Shown: positions 19,301 through 31,777, counted from the stretch's first letter. The stretch is DNA of 64,000 nucleotides from JAVVEH01 sp032251435 (GCA_032251435.1 JAVVEH010000025.1:1-64000), one strand, 5' to 3'. Notes: generated by a model not told the origin, from the sequence alone. Numbers and translations: made by a program.

Positions 19301-22300
19301 TGGTCAACGGCGCATAGACATCGATGTCGTTGGTGGCCCAGGCAATAATATTGCCGGTGACATTGACCGGGGCGGCGAAGATCACATTGACCGGATCGAC
19401 ATAGAGACCGCGCTGGTTGAACGGCGCATCGCTGTCGGTGGTCACCGCTCCGCCGAGCAGGACACTGCCGGTGGCATCGAGCTTGATGGCAATGTTCGTG
19501 CTGCCGCTCATTAAATCGTCCATATTAGTATCGGCAGTCAAGGCATTGGCGATGATGTTGCCGGTTCCGGGATTAGGGCTTGCCGCCTGCATGAAGATAT
19601 AGCCGCTGTTGGCCTCGGTGGTGCCGCCGGTGAGCTGGATGTCGCTGGCACGGTAGTCAATATTACCGGCATTGGTCAGGACCGCCCCGCTGGTTTGAGT
19701 GATGTTACCGGCCAAAGCGGACAGAGTGAAGTCGCCGCCGATGGTGAGCGTGCCGATATTGGTCAGGTCGATGGACGAAACAGGGCCATTGACCGTGATG
19801 TCGACCGCCTCGTTGGTGGTCACGTCGCCGGCCAGGATGACAGTTTCCAAGTCACTCGGATCGGTGTCGAAGACGATGCGGCCATTGCTGTACCAGTGGG
19901 CGCCCGCGCCTTGTTCGATGGTGGCGACTCCGCCGCCGGCGGTCAGATCAAAAATGATGTCCGCGTTCGGGCTTTCGGATTGGAGATCATCGCGTCCAAA
20001 GATAAAGGTGTCGCCCGTTCCCTGGCTGTTGACGGTGACACGGATGCCCGCGCCCGCCGCGTCCTCGCCGTTGGCTTGGATGTTGTCGAGCGTGGCGTTG
20101 GCGCCGTAGATGTAGACATAGCCCTCGGAGGGAGCGTGCAGGTTGGCGATCATCGAGGAGTTGTCCGCCATGAAGAAGTCGCCCGTGCCATCCGCGCCAC
20201 CGGCGATCGCCGTCCAGTCAACCAGGCTGTCGGCATCGCCCGCGGCATCGGCGTGCATGATGATGTGTCCGTGATGCGCGCCGACCGCGCTGCCGTCCTC
20301 AACCGTGATTCCGTCGGCGGTGTAAACCAGCACATTGCGTCCGGCTTCCGTGATATTGTTGATCGTCAAAGCGCCCGGAGCGTTGAGCACGATGTCACTC
20401 TGGAGACCGAGAGCGGACAGTTTGCCAAGCGATCCAACGAGGATGCTACCGGTTCCATCCGAGGGGGTGCCGGGAGCGGCGATTTCGATGAGCCCCTCAT
20501 TGACAGTGTCGTAAGGGAGATTGATGACTTGTGTCAGTCCGGCATGGCGGCTGCCCGTCAGATCAGCGATCGGGGCGTCGGAGAACAGGTAGATGCTGCC
20601 CGCGGTCGCCCGGAGTTCGCCGTTATATGTGATGTCGTTCTGGGCGAGAACGGCGAGAGCGAATTCACGGGAGGGAACGCCGTCTCCGTCATCATCGCGT
20701 CCCTGCGCCCAAACCAGGGCGCCGTCATCGATGGTCACATTTTGGCCGGCCAGCCAAATGATCCCTTCACTATCGGCGCCTAAGCCTTGAGCTTGCATGA
20801 CCGTTCCCGCGCCATTGACGGTGACATCCCCGGTTCCGTCCGCCTCGTAGTCCCCGCGGAGGTAGATGTAACCATCGTTCACCGTTGTGCCGCCGGTGAC
20901 GAGCACGTTGCCCGTCGCGGCGATGTCAATAAAGGTTTGGGCCACGAGCTCATCCGTGGTCACATTGGTCGCCAGCAAGGAGACACCCGCTGTCTGGGAC
21001 GTGATGGAAGACCCGCTGTCGGCGGTCATGAGGATGTCGCCCGCGGTTTCCGCGTGGACAAAATCGCCGGCCAGGAGATCGGTGTCATTAGCGAACGTGA
21101 TATTTCCTCCGGCGGCCCACAGTTGAGCCCAGCTTCCGGCTTCGACTTCTGTCGCGCCGTTATTGGAAGCCAGATGAATGGTTCCCGACTGAATGATCAG
21201 GAAATCGCCCGCGCTCATGGACGCGGTGTCGGCCAGTGAGACGGTCGCTCCCGCAGCAATGTCAATTTCGCCTGTGACCGCCGTCAAAACCGCGTCTTCA
21301 TCCACTTGAACGACACCGGTAAGGGGCGCGGCGTCAATAATGATCGCGTCGCCCGCTGTGACGTTCCCACTGATATTGACGGTCGCTCCCGGCGTTGTCT
21401 GGCCAATCAGGACATTATCGCCAGCCGTCAAGAAAGCGCCTTGACTCAAAGTGTCGATGTCAATTAGAGTCGCGGCGTCCAGCAGGATGTCCTGAGCGGC
21501 TTGTATACTGGCGGTGTTTGTCAGAATAATACTGTCCGCGTCGATATCCACATCCGCAGTCAGCGATTGAATGATGGCCGCATTAGCCACTGTCGTGGTG
21601 CCGGTAGTAAGAATAGTAACGTCATTGGTGGCGGTGATGCCCTGGCCGTAGATGTCGGCGGAGGCGGTGGCCACGCCATTGCCGAGAACGCCGATCTGGA
21701 CCGTGTCGCCGGCCTGGATCAATCCGGCGGGATCGAGCTGGCTGAAGCCACCCAGAGCGTTGATCAAGACATTGTTCGACGCCTGGATGTCGCCGCTGCC
21801 GACATGGAAAATCGGTCCGTTGAGGGCATCGAGATCGACATCACCGGCGTAGGCTTCGATGGCGTCATCGCTGGAATTGCTGAGCAGGACAATGCTGGTA
21901 AGTACCTGAATCTGGACACTGCTGCCGAGGATCGCGTCGGCAATATTGTCATCGCCGGCATCGGCGCCTTGGAAGAAATCGCTGGTGAAACCGGCCAGGC
22001 CGATCTGCACCGTTCCGGTGACATCCATCGAACCATCGTTCTGGAAGACCTGAGCGCCGGTGGCGTCGATGGTCAGGTTGCCGCCGACCACCAGGTCGGT
22101 CGGGATGCCAGCGCCACCGATCGACACTAGCCCGACCGTGGCATCGATGTCGGTGTCGCCACCGGACCACACTTCTGGTGTCGCGTTGCTGGAGATGAGG
22201 TCAACCGTCGCGCCGCTGATCAGCAGATCGTCGGCGCTGTCCAGGCGCATGGTATTCGTCAGAAACACCGGGCCGGCGGCAAGGATGTCGATGTCCGAAC

Positions 22301-25300
22301 CAACGCCGGTCGTCTCGACTACCGCGTTCGGATCAATGCTGTCCATGACAACGGGCCCATTCGAGCGGATGGTCGTGGTGCCGGCCGAGGTGATGCCCAG
22401 GCCGCTGAGCTGGACAATTGCGGGTGGCGGTAGCGTATTGACCCCGATGTCGGTCAAGCCGGCCGAAACAATCCGGGCGCCGGGGCCAGGCCCCTGAACG
22501 ATCACCTGGGAAGCATCGATTTCCATGTCGCCGGATGTCGACTGCACCAGGCCATCCAACAGAACGATGTCACCATACAGATCGACGTTCGCGCCGAGCA
22601 TGGAACCGGACACCGCCTGCTGGAGCATGCCAGTTCCATCGGTGTCGTCATCGGCGGTGACGGTCAGGTCGCCGACGGTGTTGCCGTCGGTATCCGCTTC
22701 GATGGTGACACCGGGGAGGACAAACACGGTGTTGCTGGCGGTGATGTCGATGGCGACATCAGCCTGCATGTCGTTCAGAACAATAACATCATTGGCGGAG
22801 GTGACATCGATGGAGCCGGTGGCGGTGAGGGGGGCGTTCACGGTGACATCGGTGCCGCCTGCGGAGAGCAGGTCGGTACTGGTGATGTCGAGATTGTTGA
22901 CGGTCAGGAAGCCGTCGATGGCGACACCGGCGGGATAGGCCGGGCTGATTCCGTAGGTATTAGCCCAAGCATCCCCGGTCATGACCACATCGCCGGTGGT
23001 GGTGACGCTGCCGGTGCCGGTGACCCAGACCCCGCCGGAAGAGGTGACGAAGTTGGCATCGCCCGCGCCGAGGAGCAGGTCGTTGTTAATAATGATGTCG
23101 CCGGCGGTGGCGACACCGTTGTTCAAATTGATATCACCCGCGCCGAGGGTCAGGATGGCGTTGATCACGGCGCCGCCGACATTGAGCGCGCCGCCGGTGC
23201 CACCGGCTGTGCTGAGGGGCTGGTCAATGGTCAGCATGCCGCCTGTTTCCAGAGTGATGCTGCCGCCCGTGGCGGCCACCGTGCTGATGCCGCTGACCGC
23301 GCCGACTGTGCCGACGGCCATGGCATTCACATCGATAATGGCGACATCCCCGCCTAGAGTCGCACCGGCCACGGTGCCGAAATCATTCGCTGTCGAGACG
23401 GAGAAATCAAGCCCGCTACCCGTGTGATGGAGATCAAAAACCTCAAAGACCAGGTTGGGCGCCGTGACACCGGTGGCCGTCTGGGTGATCGGGCCGTCGG
23501 TGGTGGTGAGATGAAGCACGTTGGCGACCGTCACATCGTCCAAAACGAGTCTGTTGACACTGTCAACCAGTGCGGCGTTTGCCGTGTCGAAAATCGAGAC
23601 CGCGCCGATGAAGTTATTCCCAGGCTGTTCAAGGCTGATATCAAAGCCATTGGCATCCAGGGTCGTGGTACCGCCAACGGCCAGAACACCTGGGGTCTGG
23701 TTGATCCCATTTGCTGTCAGGGCCAGCGTGTCCAAGGCGAAATTAACGCCGGCCAGATCCATCTGCGAGGCTTCAACGATGCTGACGTTGTTACCACGGA
23801 AAGTCAGCGTGCCGAAGTTGGCGGTTGTCCCGTCGCCCAAGGTTATATTTCCGCCGCCATTGGCGGTGAAGTTGGCAAGGCCGGTGACCGCGAGTGTGCC
23901 GCTGTCGGTGATGCTGCCATTTGTGGCGGTGACGGCCAGCCCGGTACCGATCGAGAAGGCATTGGGACCGAACTGGGCGCTGCTGCCAGTCAGGGTCAGA
24001 CCATTGGTCCAGGCGCGTCCGGAGAGGTCGACAGCGTCGTCGAGGGCGACGTACACCGGGCCGGCGTTGGCATCGCCGATGTTGACTTGCGTGAAGGTGT
24101 TGGCGATGCCCTGGAGCGTGGTTGCCGGGATGATGTAGCCGGGGGCTTCGCTGGCGCTTTCAATGAGAATTTCGGTGCCGGGGGTGAAGGGGGCCAGGCC
24201 CAGGGTGCCTGTGCCGGTGATGGCGCCGAGGGTGACGCCGCCATCGCTGCGCAGGTTGACGGTGAACGCCCCGACGTTAAGAGCCGCTTCCGGCCCGCCG
24301 ATGACACCGGTGCCGCCATTGATGATCACCGGTCCGGCCGTGACATTGACGGCGACATCGGTGCCGCCGCCGGCGACACCGTCGAACAGCACGCCGGTGC
24401 CGGCAATGATGTCGACACCGTTGATATTGACGGTTTCGACGCGGTCGGTCGTATTGTTGGCACCGACGGTGATGCTGTTGGTGGCGTTCAGAAGGCCGTT
24501 GAGCTGGAGGGTGTCGGCAGCGCCGTTGCCGTGGAAGACCATGTCGTCGGCATACACGGCACCGCCAATGGTGACCAGGTTGCCATCCACCGTGAAGTCA
24601 TCGAGGCGGTTGCCGGTTGTGCCGACCGTGCTGGTGAAGGTGACATCGCCCAGGCCGTCGGCGACGTTAATGTCGAGATCCCAGTTGCCGCCGGAGACGG
24701 TGACCGCGCCGTTAAAGAGGACATCGTCCCCGTCGCCCGTGCCGTTCTGGTTGATATCCGTATCGGAGTTCAAAATCGTCGGACCGACAAACTGCATAAG
24801 GCCGCCACTGGCGGTATAGGTGCTGTTGAGCGTGATGCCGCCGGGGGCGGTGTAGCTCTGGCCGGCGACGGTGGTGACATCATGGACGCTGATGGTCGCG
24901 CCGGAAGCCGTCAGGCTGCTCAGCGGAGTGGTGGCGCCGATGGCGCCGGCCAGGGTGATGCCGCCGGTGCCGGCGGTCAGGGTCAGGATCTGGGCACCGT
25001 CGATAGTGCTGGAGAAGGCGATGTTGCCGACGCCGGCGCCGGTGGTGACGGCGACGGGTCCGGCCGTCAGGTCGGCCGCGCCGGCGAAGTTGATATTCTG
25101 GCCGGTGGTTTGGTAGGTGGTGCCGTTGAGGTCGATATTGGTGCCGGTGACGCTGATGGGACCGGTGGAGACGATGTTGGCCAGATCAACCTGTGAGGCG
25201 CTGACAACATTCAAACCGGCGATATTACTGACTGCGCCCTGGAGGTCGACATTTCCGGTTCCGGCGGCAAGGGCGAGAGTCTGCGGACCGCCGATGGTGC

Positions 25301-28300
25301 TGTAGAAGGTAATGTTGCCACCGGCAGACGTGGTGTCTACACTGACCGGTCCATTGGCCAATGTGACCGGTCCATTCATTGTGGCTCCGCCGCCAATAAC
25401 TGTAATGGTGCTGTTGTCCAACGTGATGCCGGCAGTTCCGGCTAACGCAACCCCACCGGCGGTGGTGGTCACGTCCTGAATGCTGACGGTTCCAGAACCT
25501 GCATTGGCGTTCAGTGACTGGACATTGGCCGGTCCCGCGATATCAATGCTGCTGGTAGCCACAAAATTGGCATTTCCCACAGTGGTGACTGCAACGGTGT
25601 CAATATTTGCGGCGCTATTGACGGTCAGACTGGCGATGTTGTTCACGGTGCCCTGGAGGTTCACGTCACCGGTGCCTGCGTTAATGGTCAGAGCCTGCTG
25701 TCCACCAAGCAAACCAATCGTGTCGGTGACGGTGATATTTCCGCCATTCGAGACAAGCGAAGCGCCTGCCACGGACAGCCCTAGTCTTCCATTGATATCA
25801 ATCGCAGTGCCAGTGGTCGTCAGGGTCGGTCCCGCTTGCAGGATCACTTGGCTTCCACTTGCGGCATTTCCGGTAAGTGAAATTCCGCCGTTGGCCGTCA
25901 GGCTCTGCATGACAGTCACTGTGTCATTAAGGCTTTCGGCATCAAACAACCCGCCAAATGTGAGCGCGCTGGTGTTTACGATGGACAAGGCGCCATCCGC
26001 CCGCAAAATAATATCACCGGTCACGCCGGCGGCGGCAAGGATCGTCGGATCCACATGACCGGGCGAAGCCAGCGTGTCGACGGCCAATGTCCTGGCGGCG
26101 CTGCCTTGGCTCATGTCAAAATCCCGGATATTCAGTGTCACAGCGCCGTTGACCGTGAGCAGATCGGTGCTTGTAGGCACTGTTCCCGTCAGGTCGAAGA
26201 TGAGGTCATTGCCATTTGTGTTGACGGAGATCGTGTTCGCGCCCTGCGGGGCGAGGTCGACATTAGCGCCGCGGAGGGTCATGTCGCCCGCGGCGGTCAG
26301 CGCGACATTGCCGCTGTTTCCGAAGCTGATGCCATTGCTGCCACTGCCGCCGGTACCGGCCTGCAGCAACATGGCGCCGCCATTAGCCGCGATATTGCTG
26401 TTGATGTAGACATCCCCGCCGCCGACCATGCTGACGGTTCCGCCCGCTGTCACGTTTGCTCCGGACGCGGTGGTGATATGGCTGCTTGCTTTCCAGTCGA
26501 TATCGCCAGCCATGTTGACAGCGGCTGTGATATTGATGTTGGCCGGGGGATCGATAATAAAATTATTGCCGCCGGTAAGAGTGCCGGCAATGTCCACATC
26601 CCCGCCGCTGGCATAGATGGTGAAGTTTCCGCCGCCAAGGGTGACGTTCTGGCCGATGAACACGCCGGCCGCGGCCGCTTCAAAAACGAGCTCGCCGGTG
26701 TTGCCGAAGACGCTCGCCGCATCGATGAAGCGGATTCCGGGAGGTCCCCCGGCACCATAGACGGTGAGGTCGCCGATGGCGTCGGTATCGCCGGCGATCA
26801 GTCCTTCGAAGGTCACGATGCCGTTGGTGCCGTCGCCGATGGTCAGGCTGGGGGTGGTGATGCCGTCAAGTTCCGTTCCGGAAAGCACCATGGCGCCGCC
26901 GTTGTCGGCACCCAGATTGACGCTGCTGGTCGGCAGAATGGTCACCGTCCCGAGTGTTGTGAGGCTGGTGGCATCCAAGTCGAGCCCCTGAATGCTGACG
27001 GCACCGGCGCTGGTGACCGTGTCCAGCGTGATATCGGCCTGTCCGTCAATGCTGAAGAAGTCGGCATCAATCGGCCCGGTGATTGAAACAATCTGGCCGG
27101 CGCCCGTGGTATGCAGATTCGTCGCCCCCGTTGTTTCGACACTCGTGCCCAAAATCCAGTTTCCCGTCGCGTCAATGGAGGCGAGGGGAGTTGTTCCACC
27201 GGCGGTGCCCAGATCGATCCCCCCGTTTGCATTGAGGATCAAGTTATATGGGCCGTCAGCGCTGTCGAAATAGATGCTGCCACCGATGGGTGCAAGTGTC
27301 GTGACGGTTGTATCCGAGCCCAGCGTCACCGGGCCGATGAAATCAATATCTGCGCCGGAAGACGTGTAGGTTCCGCCAATCGTGGCCATACTATCCACGT
27401 CATAGAGTTGGCTGCCGGTTGTCGTCACACCATCCATACTGAGAAATTGGCCGCTCACGTTGACCGACACCAACGGGGCAGCGCCACCCACGATGTCTCG
27501 GAAGTCAACACTTCCAGTGCCAGCGGTGACGTTCAGCGCGTATGCCCCGTCGATCGTGCCGACCACCGTGATATTGCCCGCGCCAATGCCTGTGTCAAGT
27601 GTTGTGGCGCTATTCATTTGGATATTGTCATTGAAGACAATGTCCCAGCCGTTTGTTGTATAGGCGCTGTTGAGAATCGCGTCCCCCCAGTAATTCTGAA
27701 ACCGGTCTGTCCGGACATCAGACATGGCAAGGGTGCCGCCAGCGGAGATGTTGACATAATCCAAGGGGGTGGTGCCGCCCAACGCGCCAACCAGGGCGAC
27801 ATTGCCCGCCGCGGTGATTCCCAAACCATGGGTGCCGTCAACCGTAGAGCCAAACGTCATATCCACGCCCGCCCTTACAGTGGTATCTGTGACGAGAGTC
27901 ACGGGACCGGCAATATTGACTGAACCCGACGTGGATTCGATTGTGCCCGCGAGCTGAGTTGGCACAGCCACGAATTGAATGTCGCCAACAGTGATGATTT
28001 GTGTCGTCACACCGGACACGCTGATCGTATTGACCGCGTCGATCACAAGTCCGCCGTTCAAGGTGATCGAATTATTGATGATGATATCGTTGTCGGCGTC
28101 GAGAGTCAGCACCCCGATAGCACCTGGGTCACCCGCCGTGTTAATCGCTGAAGTGACCGTGATGTTGCCCAGCTCCACCAAGCCTCCAGGATCCGGATTG
28201 ACAACGGGGGTTGTCATAATCGTGACATTCGTTCCACCGCTGAGAGCAGTGGCAATTGTCGCCGGGTCAAGATAGGCCGGGCTGCCATCAGGAAAGATTT

Positions 28301-29351
28301 CTCCGTTCAGCAATGAATCCTCAACAATATTCCCCTCGGGGTTTAGCGTCGTAATCTCAATATTATACGGATCAATCAGCCAAAGTCCGGCATCGCCGTC
28401 TTCACCGCCCGAGACATCGGGGGCGGTATTGATGATGAAGGCTTCGTATCCGGAGGTTTCGACGAATCCGCCGTCGCCGCCGTCGGTGCCGCCGCGGGCG
28501 GTGATGTCGCCGTCGGAGATCAAGGTGTTACCGGCTAGGGTGACATCGCCGCCATCGCCGGCGCCGATGCCGTCGGCGTTGATTTCACCGAAATTGGCCA
28601 CGCCGTCGGCCTTGGCCAGAACCGTTCCGCCATCGGGGCTCCACGGTGTGCCGGAGGCGTCAATGCCGCCTTCGTTGACGACTTCACCGGTCAGACCTTG
28701 GATGTCAATCGACAGGCTGCCGCCGCCGATTGTGCCGATGTCAACTGTTTCACCGGCGGCCAAGGCCACGTGCGGGGCGGTGATTTGACCGGTGTTGGTG
28801 ACGCGTCCGCCGCCCGCCAGCAGGGCGACTTTCTCGCCGCTGAGTTTTCCCTCATTGACGATGTCAGCGGTTGAATCACCGGAAAACGTGATGGTTCCAG
28901 CGAGAAAATCATTGTCCCGGATATTAAGCGTCGACACAATCAATTCCGGCACATTCACTTGGGCGCTTTGGCCAAAATAAACCCCGGACTGATTCACGAG
29001 GTAGAAGATGCCGGTGGCGTTCAAATTCCCCATGATGTGGGAAGGGTCGCCACCGACCACCCGGGAGAGCATGGCGGCTTGGCGGTCCGGTTGATTGACA
29101 TTGACCGTAAATCCGGTGCCAATATCAAAGGTGTCCCAATTGACGATGGCTCTATTGGTTCCCTGGTTGACCGTCATGGTATCGCCGGCAGTGGAAACAT
29201 CAACGTTCCCGCTCACGACCGCCGCGCCCGTCGGCAAATCCGCGGCTTGTCCCATTAGCGGGAAAAACAACAACGCCCAACTGGTCATCCAGCTCAAGGC
29301 TTTCAGCGGGGTACTAATTTTCCGATTCCGTTTGAGCGCAGTCGTCTTCAT
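13355..29351 (-). CDS. giant two-partner-secretion exoprotein (filamentous haemagglutinin-like TpsA), interrupted by a scaffold gap
   Basis: After an extended signal region (MKTTALKRNRKIS... to MGQAADLP), the N-terminus has the TPS/haemagglutination-activity domain, with NRAIVNWDTFDIG, NQPDRQAAMLSRVVGG and GIFYLVNQSGVYFGQ at about residues 60-160. The remainder is thousands of residues of Gly/Asp/Thr/Ala-rich repeats rich in VT, GDIT and TAGG turns, expected to fold as a right-handed beta-helix at the cell surface. I treat 29351-16556 and 16455-13355 as one gene. The reading frame is open on both sides of the gap, and protein similar to the repeats upstream of it (TTAGSIDLAAEWINGSTFV) continues downstream of it. 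The apparent start at 16240 is therefore not a gene start, and the exact length is unknown (at least about 5,300 codons). The ATG at 29351 has GGAGGG 7 bases upstream. The C-terminal region from about 13800 is non-repetitive and may be the anchoring or exposed end. Confidence 0.88.
16456..16555. other. scaffold gap of 100 N inside tpsA
   Basis: Exactly 100 N, the usual placeholder for a gap of unknown size. The 60 or so bases left of it (16393-16455) are nearly repeated at 16721-16787, so the assembler probably stopped at repeated tpsA units. Confidence 0.98.
17284..18005. repeat. near-identical intragenic repeats in tpsA
   Basis: Blocks at about 17284-17526 and 17761-18005 are nearly identical, with one stretch of roughly 90 bases that appears unchanged; the offset is about 478 bases. 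A third, diverging copy begins right after the gap at 16556. In protein they encode the segment from VSEGSSVTATANSG to TLNALQIVNGSV. Confidence 0.9.
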
Positions 29352-29416
29352 GATCGACCCTCCGGTTGTTGAATGGGTGGAAAAAATCATTGCTTGAGAC
29401 ATTCGTTCATGTCGAT

Positions 29417-31240
29417 TTAAAATTGTAATTGGACGGCGAAATGACCGCGGCCGCCATCGCGTTTACGATCGGTGTCTTCCAACGGGAAGCCCCAGTCAAA
29501 ACGGAGTTGCGAATATTTGGTCAGGCCCAGGCGCAACCCGGCGCCGAGGCTGAGAAGGCTTTCCTCATCTTTGCGTCCATCTCCCGCGTTGTCAAATTCG
29601 CTGTCATGCAGTCTGATCCAGGCGTAATCCATGAACAGGACAAATTGCAGGCGGTGTTTTTGCCAGGCGTTCGGGTTTAGCTGTAGATAGTCATCTTCCT
29701 TCGTCAAGCCGGGAATGAAATTCTGAAGGAGGGGTGTTCTCAATTCCAGACTGGCGACAATGGCGTCGTCGCCGCTCAGCTCATTTTCGACATATCCGCG
29801 GACGCTGTCCGCGCCACCGACGCTTTTCTGGAGGCTGGTGTCCACCGGGTCGGACACCATCTGCCCTTCCACCTTCATGAACAGCGACCATTTTCCGGGG
29901 GCGTTTTCACCGGCGAACAATTTTTGGAAACGGGCGAATTGAAAGCGGCCGATGAGGAAATTGCCATCGCCATTGACAAATTCATCTTCTTCCGAGGCGC
30001 CCATATGGTTTGGATTATGGTAGAGGAATGTGGCGCTCAGGTAATTTCGGCCATTCCACGCGTCAAATGTTTTCGCGGCGTAGCCTAATGTCAGCATGGG
30101 CATGCTCATGGTCACTTCCCGTTCGGTCTGATCAAAACCGGCCAATTCATCGTCCTGGCTGATTTCCTGATACATCCAGCCAAGCGACAGTTGCACCCGC
30201 TTGTCGTTGTCCTCCACAAGCCGCCGGGTGACCTGGGCGCCAAGGAACCAGCCCTCGCCACGGAGATCCAGTTCAGGCAGCACGTCATTCAAGTCACTCT
30301 CGGAATAGCCGCCGAAAATGTTAAAACTCCAGTCATCGGTAAAGGGGATGAAATAACTTCCCGAGTAGGCGTTGAGATCTCCGTTCTCCGGATCGGTGAG
30401 CCATTCAACATTCAGCGTGTCGTTATGTTTCGTCAAATTATTGTGTTGTAGTCCGGTCCGCAGGCGGTAATCGCCTGTTTCCTTTGTTCCGGAGTTTGAA
30501 AATTCGACGGCGCCATGGATCGGCCAGTTGTCTTCGACAATTAATTCCGCGTCGATCACCCGGCGTCCGTCCCGCATGACCGGTTTGAGTTTGGTGTCAA
30601 TGGTCATGTCGGGATTGGCGTTCATATTGAAGAGATCTTGATAAAAGCGCCCGTAATTAAACCGGCCGTCCACCTGGCTGTCGCCCAGGCCTTTAACAAT
30701 TTGTTTGGCGCTGTAATGCTGGTTTCCCCGCACAGTCACTTCACCAAGCGGGCCACAATCCACTTTGGCCAGGAAAATGCCCGTGGGCCAGATCCGGGTG
30801 GGAAAGGTCACTTTGGCGAAGACATATCCTTTTTCCCGCAGAGCGGCCATGAGCTTTTCATAAAACGCTTTGATTTCCGCATTGGTGACGGGTGCGAAGG
30901 CGACTTTGTATTCCCAATCCTTCCAAATTTGGAGATTTTGGACGATATCCTTATCCCCGGACAGCAACGCCACATCAAATTGCGTTTTCACGTCGGGGTC
31001 GGCGCCCTCAAGAATGTCCACCTTGATTTTTCCGGGGTTGATCCGTTTGTCAAGAACCATGGGCCGTTGAATGTCGTCAATTTTTTCATCTCCCGCCCAA
31101 TCCAACGTTTCCGCCTGGCCGTCCGCCCCGGCGGTTTTTTCATCAGCCCGGGCGGAGGCTGGAAGGAAAAGAGCGGCCCCGGCGAATACGGTGATGGCGA
31201 GCCAGTTAACCTTGCGTGAGAAGCGGGGATGTGATGCCAT
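29417..31240 (-). CDS. TpsB outer-membrane transporter (ShlB/FhaC family) of a two-partner secretion system
   Basis: This 607-residue protein has a signal peptide (cleavage near ASARA), a linker, and POTRA-like regions at about 75-165 and 167-250 (GEVTVRGNQHYSAKQIVKGL). A C-terminal beta-barrel of about 350 residues follows. It carries the conserved VRGY motif at 480-483 and ends in Phe, the usual outer-membrane insertion signal. TpsB proteins take the unfolded TpsA partner across the outer membrane through its TPS domain. The tpsA start lies 65 bases downstream, so the pair is complete. The ATG has AAGGA 8 bases upstream. A Fur-like site and a leader of about 370 nt precede it. Confidence 0.93.
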   Translation of the reverse strand: MASHPRFSRKVNWLAITVFAGAALFLPASARADEKTAGADGQAETLDWAGDEKIDDIQRPMVLDKRINPGKIKVDILEGADPDVKTQFDVALLSGDKDIVQNLQIWKDWEYKVAFAPVTNAEIKAFYEKLMAALREKGYVFAKVTFPTRIWPTGIFLAKVDCGPLGEVTVRGNQHYSAKQIVKGLGDSQVDGRFNYGRFYQDLFNMNANPDMTIDTKLKPVMRDGRRVIDAELIVEDNWPIHGAVEFSNSGTKETGDYRLRTGLQHNNLTKHNDTLNVEWLTDPENGDLNAYSGSYFIPFTDDWSFNIFGGYSESDLNDVLPELDLRGEGWFLGAQVTRRLVEDNDKRVQLSLGWMYQEISQDDELAGFDQTEREVTMSMPMLTLGYAAKTFDAWNGRNYLSATFLYHNPNHMGASEEDEFVNGDGNFLIGRFQFARFQKLFAGENAPGKWSLFMKVEGQMVSDPVDTSLQKSVGGADSVRGYVENELSGDDAIVASLELRTPLLQNFIPGLTKEDDYLQLNPNAWQKHRLQFVLFMDYAWIRLHDSEFDNAGDGRKDEESLLSLGAGLRLGLTKYSQLRFDWGFPLEDTDRKRDGGRGHFAVQLQF

Positions 31241-31258
31241 GGTTCTATTCCTTACGAT

Positions 31259-31273
31259 TGATGATCATTCTCA
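31259..31273 (-). promoter_or_regulatory. Fur-box-like site ahead of tpsB
   Basis: The minus-strand 15-mer TGAGAATGATCATCA matches the 7-1-7 Fur consensus (TGATAAT-N-ATTATCA) at 12 of 14 positions. It sits 18 bases upstream of the tpsB start. Iron regulation is common for surface haemagglutinin/haemolysin pairs. The site lies far downstream of the best promoter, so if real it would act as a roadblock or serve a second, unseen promoter. Confidence 0.45.
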
Positions 31274-31477
31274 ATACGAAAATTCAACGTATGCGGTGGG
31301 CAAGAAACGCGGGGCGCCACCGAGTCGTGAAGGCCGGCGCCCGTTCCTATGGGAATAAAAACGCCACGCCGAGCGGCTAAACGGCGAAAGGTGACAACCG
31401 TTCCCCGAAGCGGGCATGACGTGAAACACTGTTCTCTCATCTGTCATATGTCCAACCAATCTCTCGACACATCCGTG

Positions 31478-31570
31478 ATCGTGTCCGCCACGGCCAAATG
31501 TCTGGCGAGGAAGAATCACAGTTAGTCGGGCCGTTCGGACAATGTGACCACAAAACAGCCTGGACACGAT
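31478..31570 (-). ncRNA. candidate structured leader RNA of the tpsB transcript
   Basis: On the minus strand, ATCGTGTCC (31570-31562) and GGACACGAT (31486-31478) form a perfect 9-bp closing stem. Inside it, TCACA (31547-31543) can pair with TGTGA (31520-31516), and ACGGCC (31534-31529) with GGCCGT (31495-31490). The last two interleave as a pseudoknot. No known riboswitch class was recognised. Confidence 0.3.
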
Positions 31571-31616
31571 TCAATGACAAGGCAATCCCGTGATAATTCC
31601 ATTCATTCGCACTCCA

Positions 31617-31645
31617 ATTATACTCGCGCCCAAAAGGTTTTGCAA
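31617..31645 (-). promoter_or_regulatory. sigma70-type promoter for tpsB-tpsA
   Basis: On the minus strand, TTGCAA (-35, 31645-31640), a 17-base spacer and a perfect TATAAT (-10, 31622-31617). Transcription would begin near 31610, giving a leader of about 370 nt before tpsB. Confidence 0.65.
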
Positions 31646-31700
31646 GTTAAAATAAATAAAAAAAACAGAAAAACATATCTCTGTGATGGCGCAACGTGTT

Positions 31701-31724
31701 AAAAACAATCTGAAAAAGATTGTT
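31701..31724 (-). terminator. putative terminator upstream of the tpsB promoter
   Basis: AACAATCT and AGATTGTT form a perfect 8-bp, AT-rich stem with a 5-base loop; on the minus strand it runs into TTTTT counting stem bases. It could end the manA-fabG transcript. Confidence 0.5.
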
Positions 31725-31777
31725 CGTCAGCGGGTTGTGACTTCCGGGCCGGCGGGGCGCATGGGCACGGATCCGCA

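Noticed and set aside
13361..29258. Many long plus-strand reading frames across tpsA, such as 23424-25196 and 19695-20783
   Set aside because: They are antisense to a strongly supported gene; their low-complexity composition mirrors the tpsA repeats, and none resembles a known protein.
31271..31567. 98-codon minus-strand frame in the tpsB leader
   Set aside because: It has no ribosome binding site and an unusual composition, and it covers the structured leader; a leader peptide cannot be excluded but is not supported.
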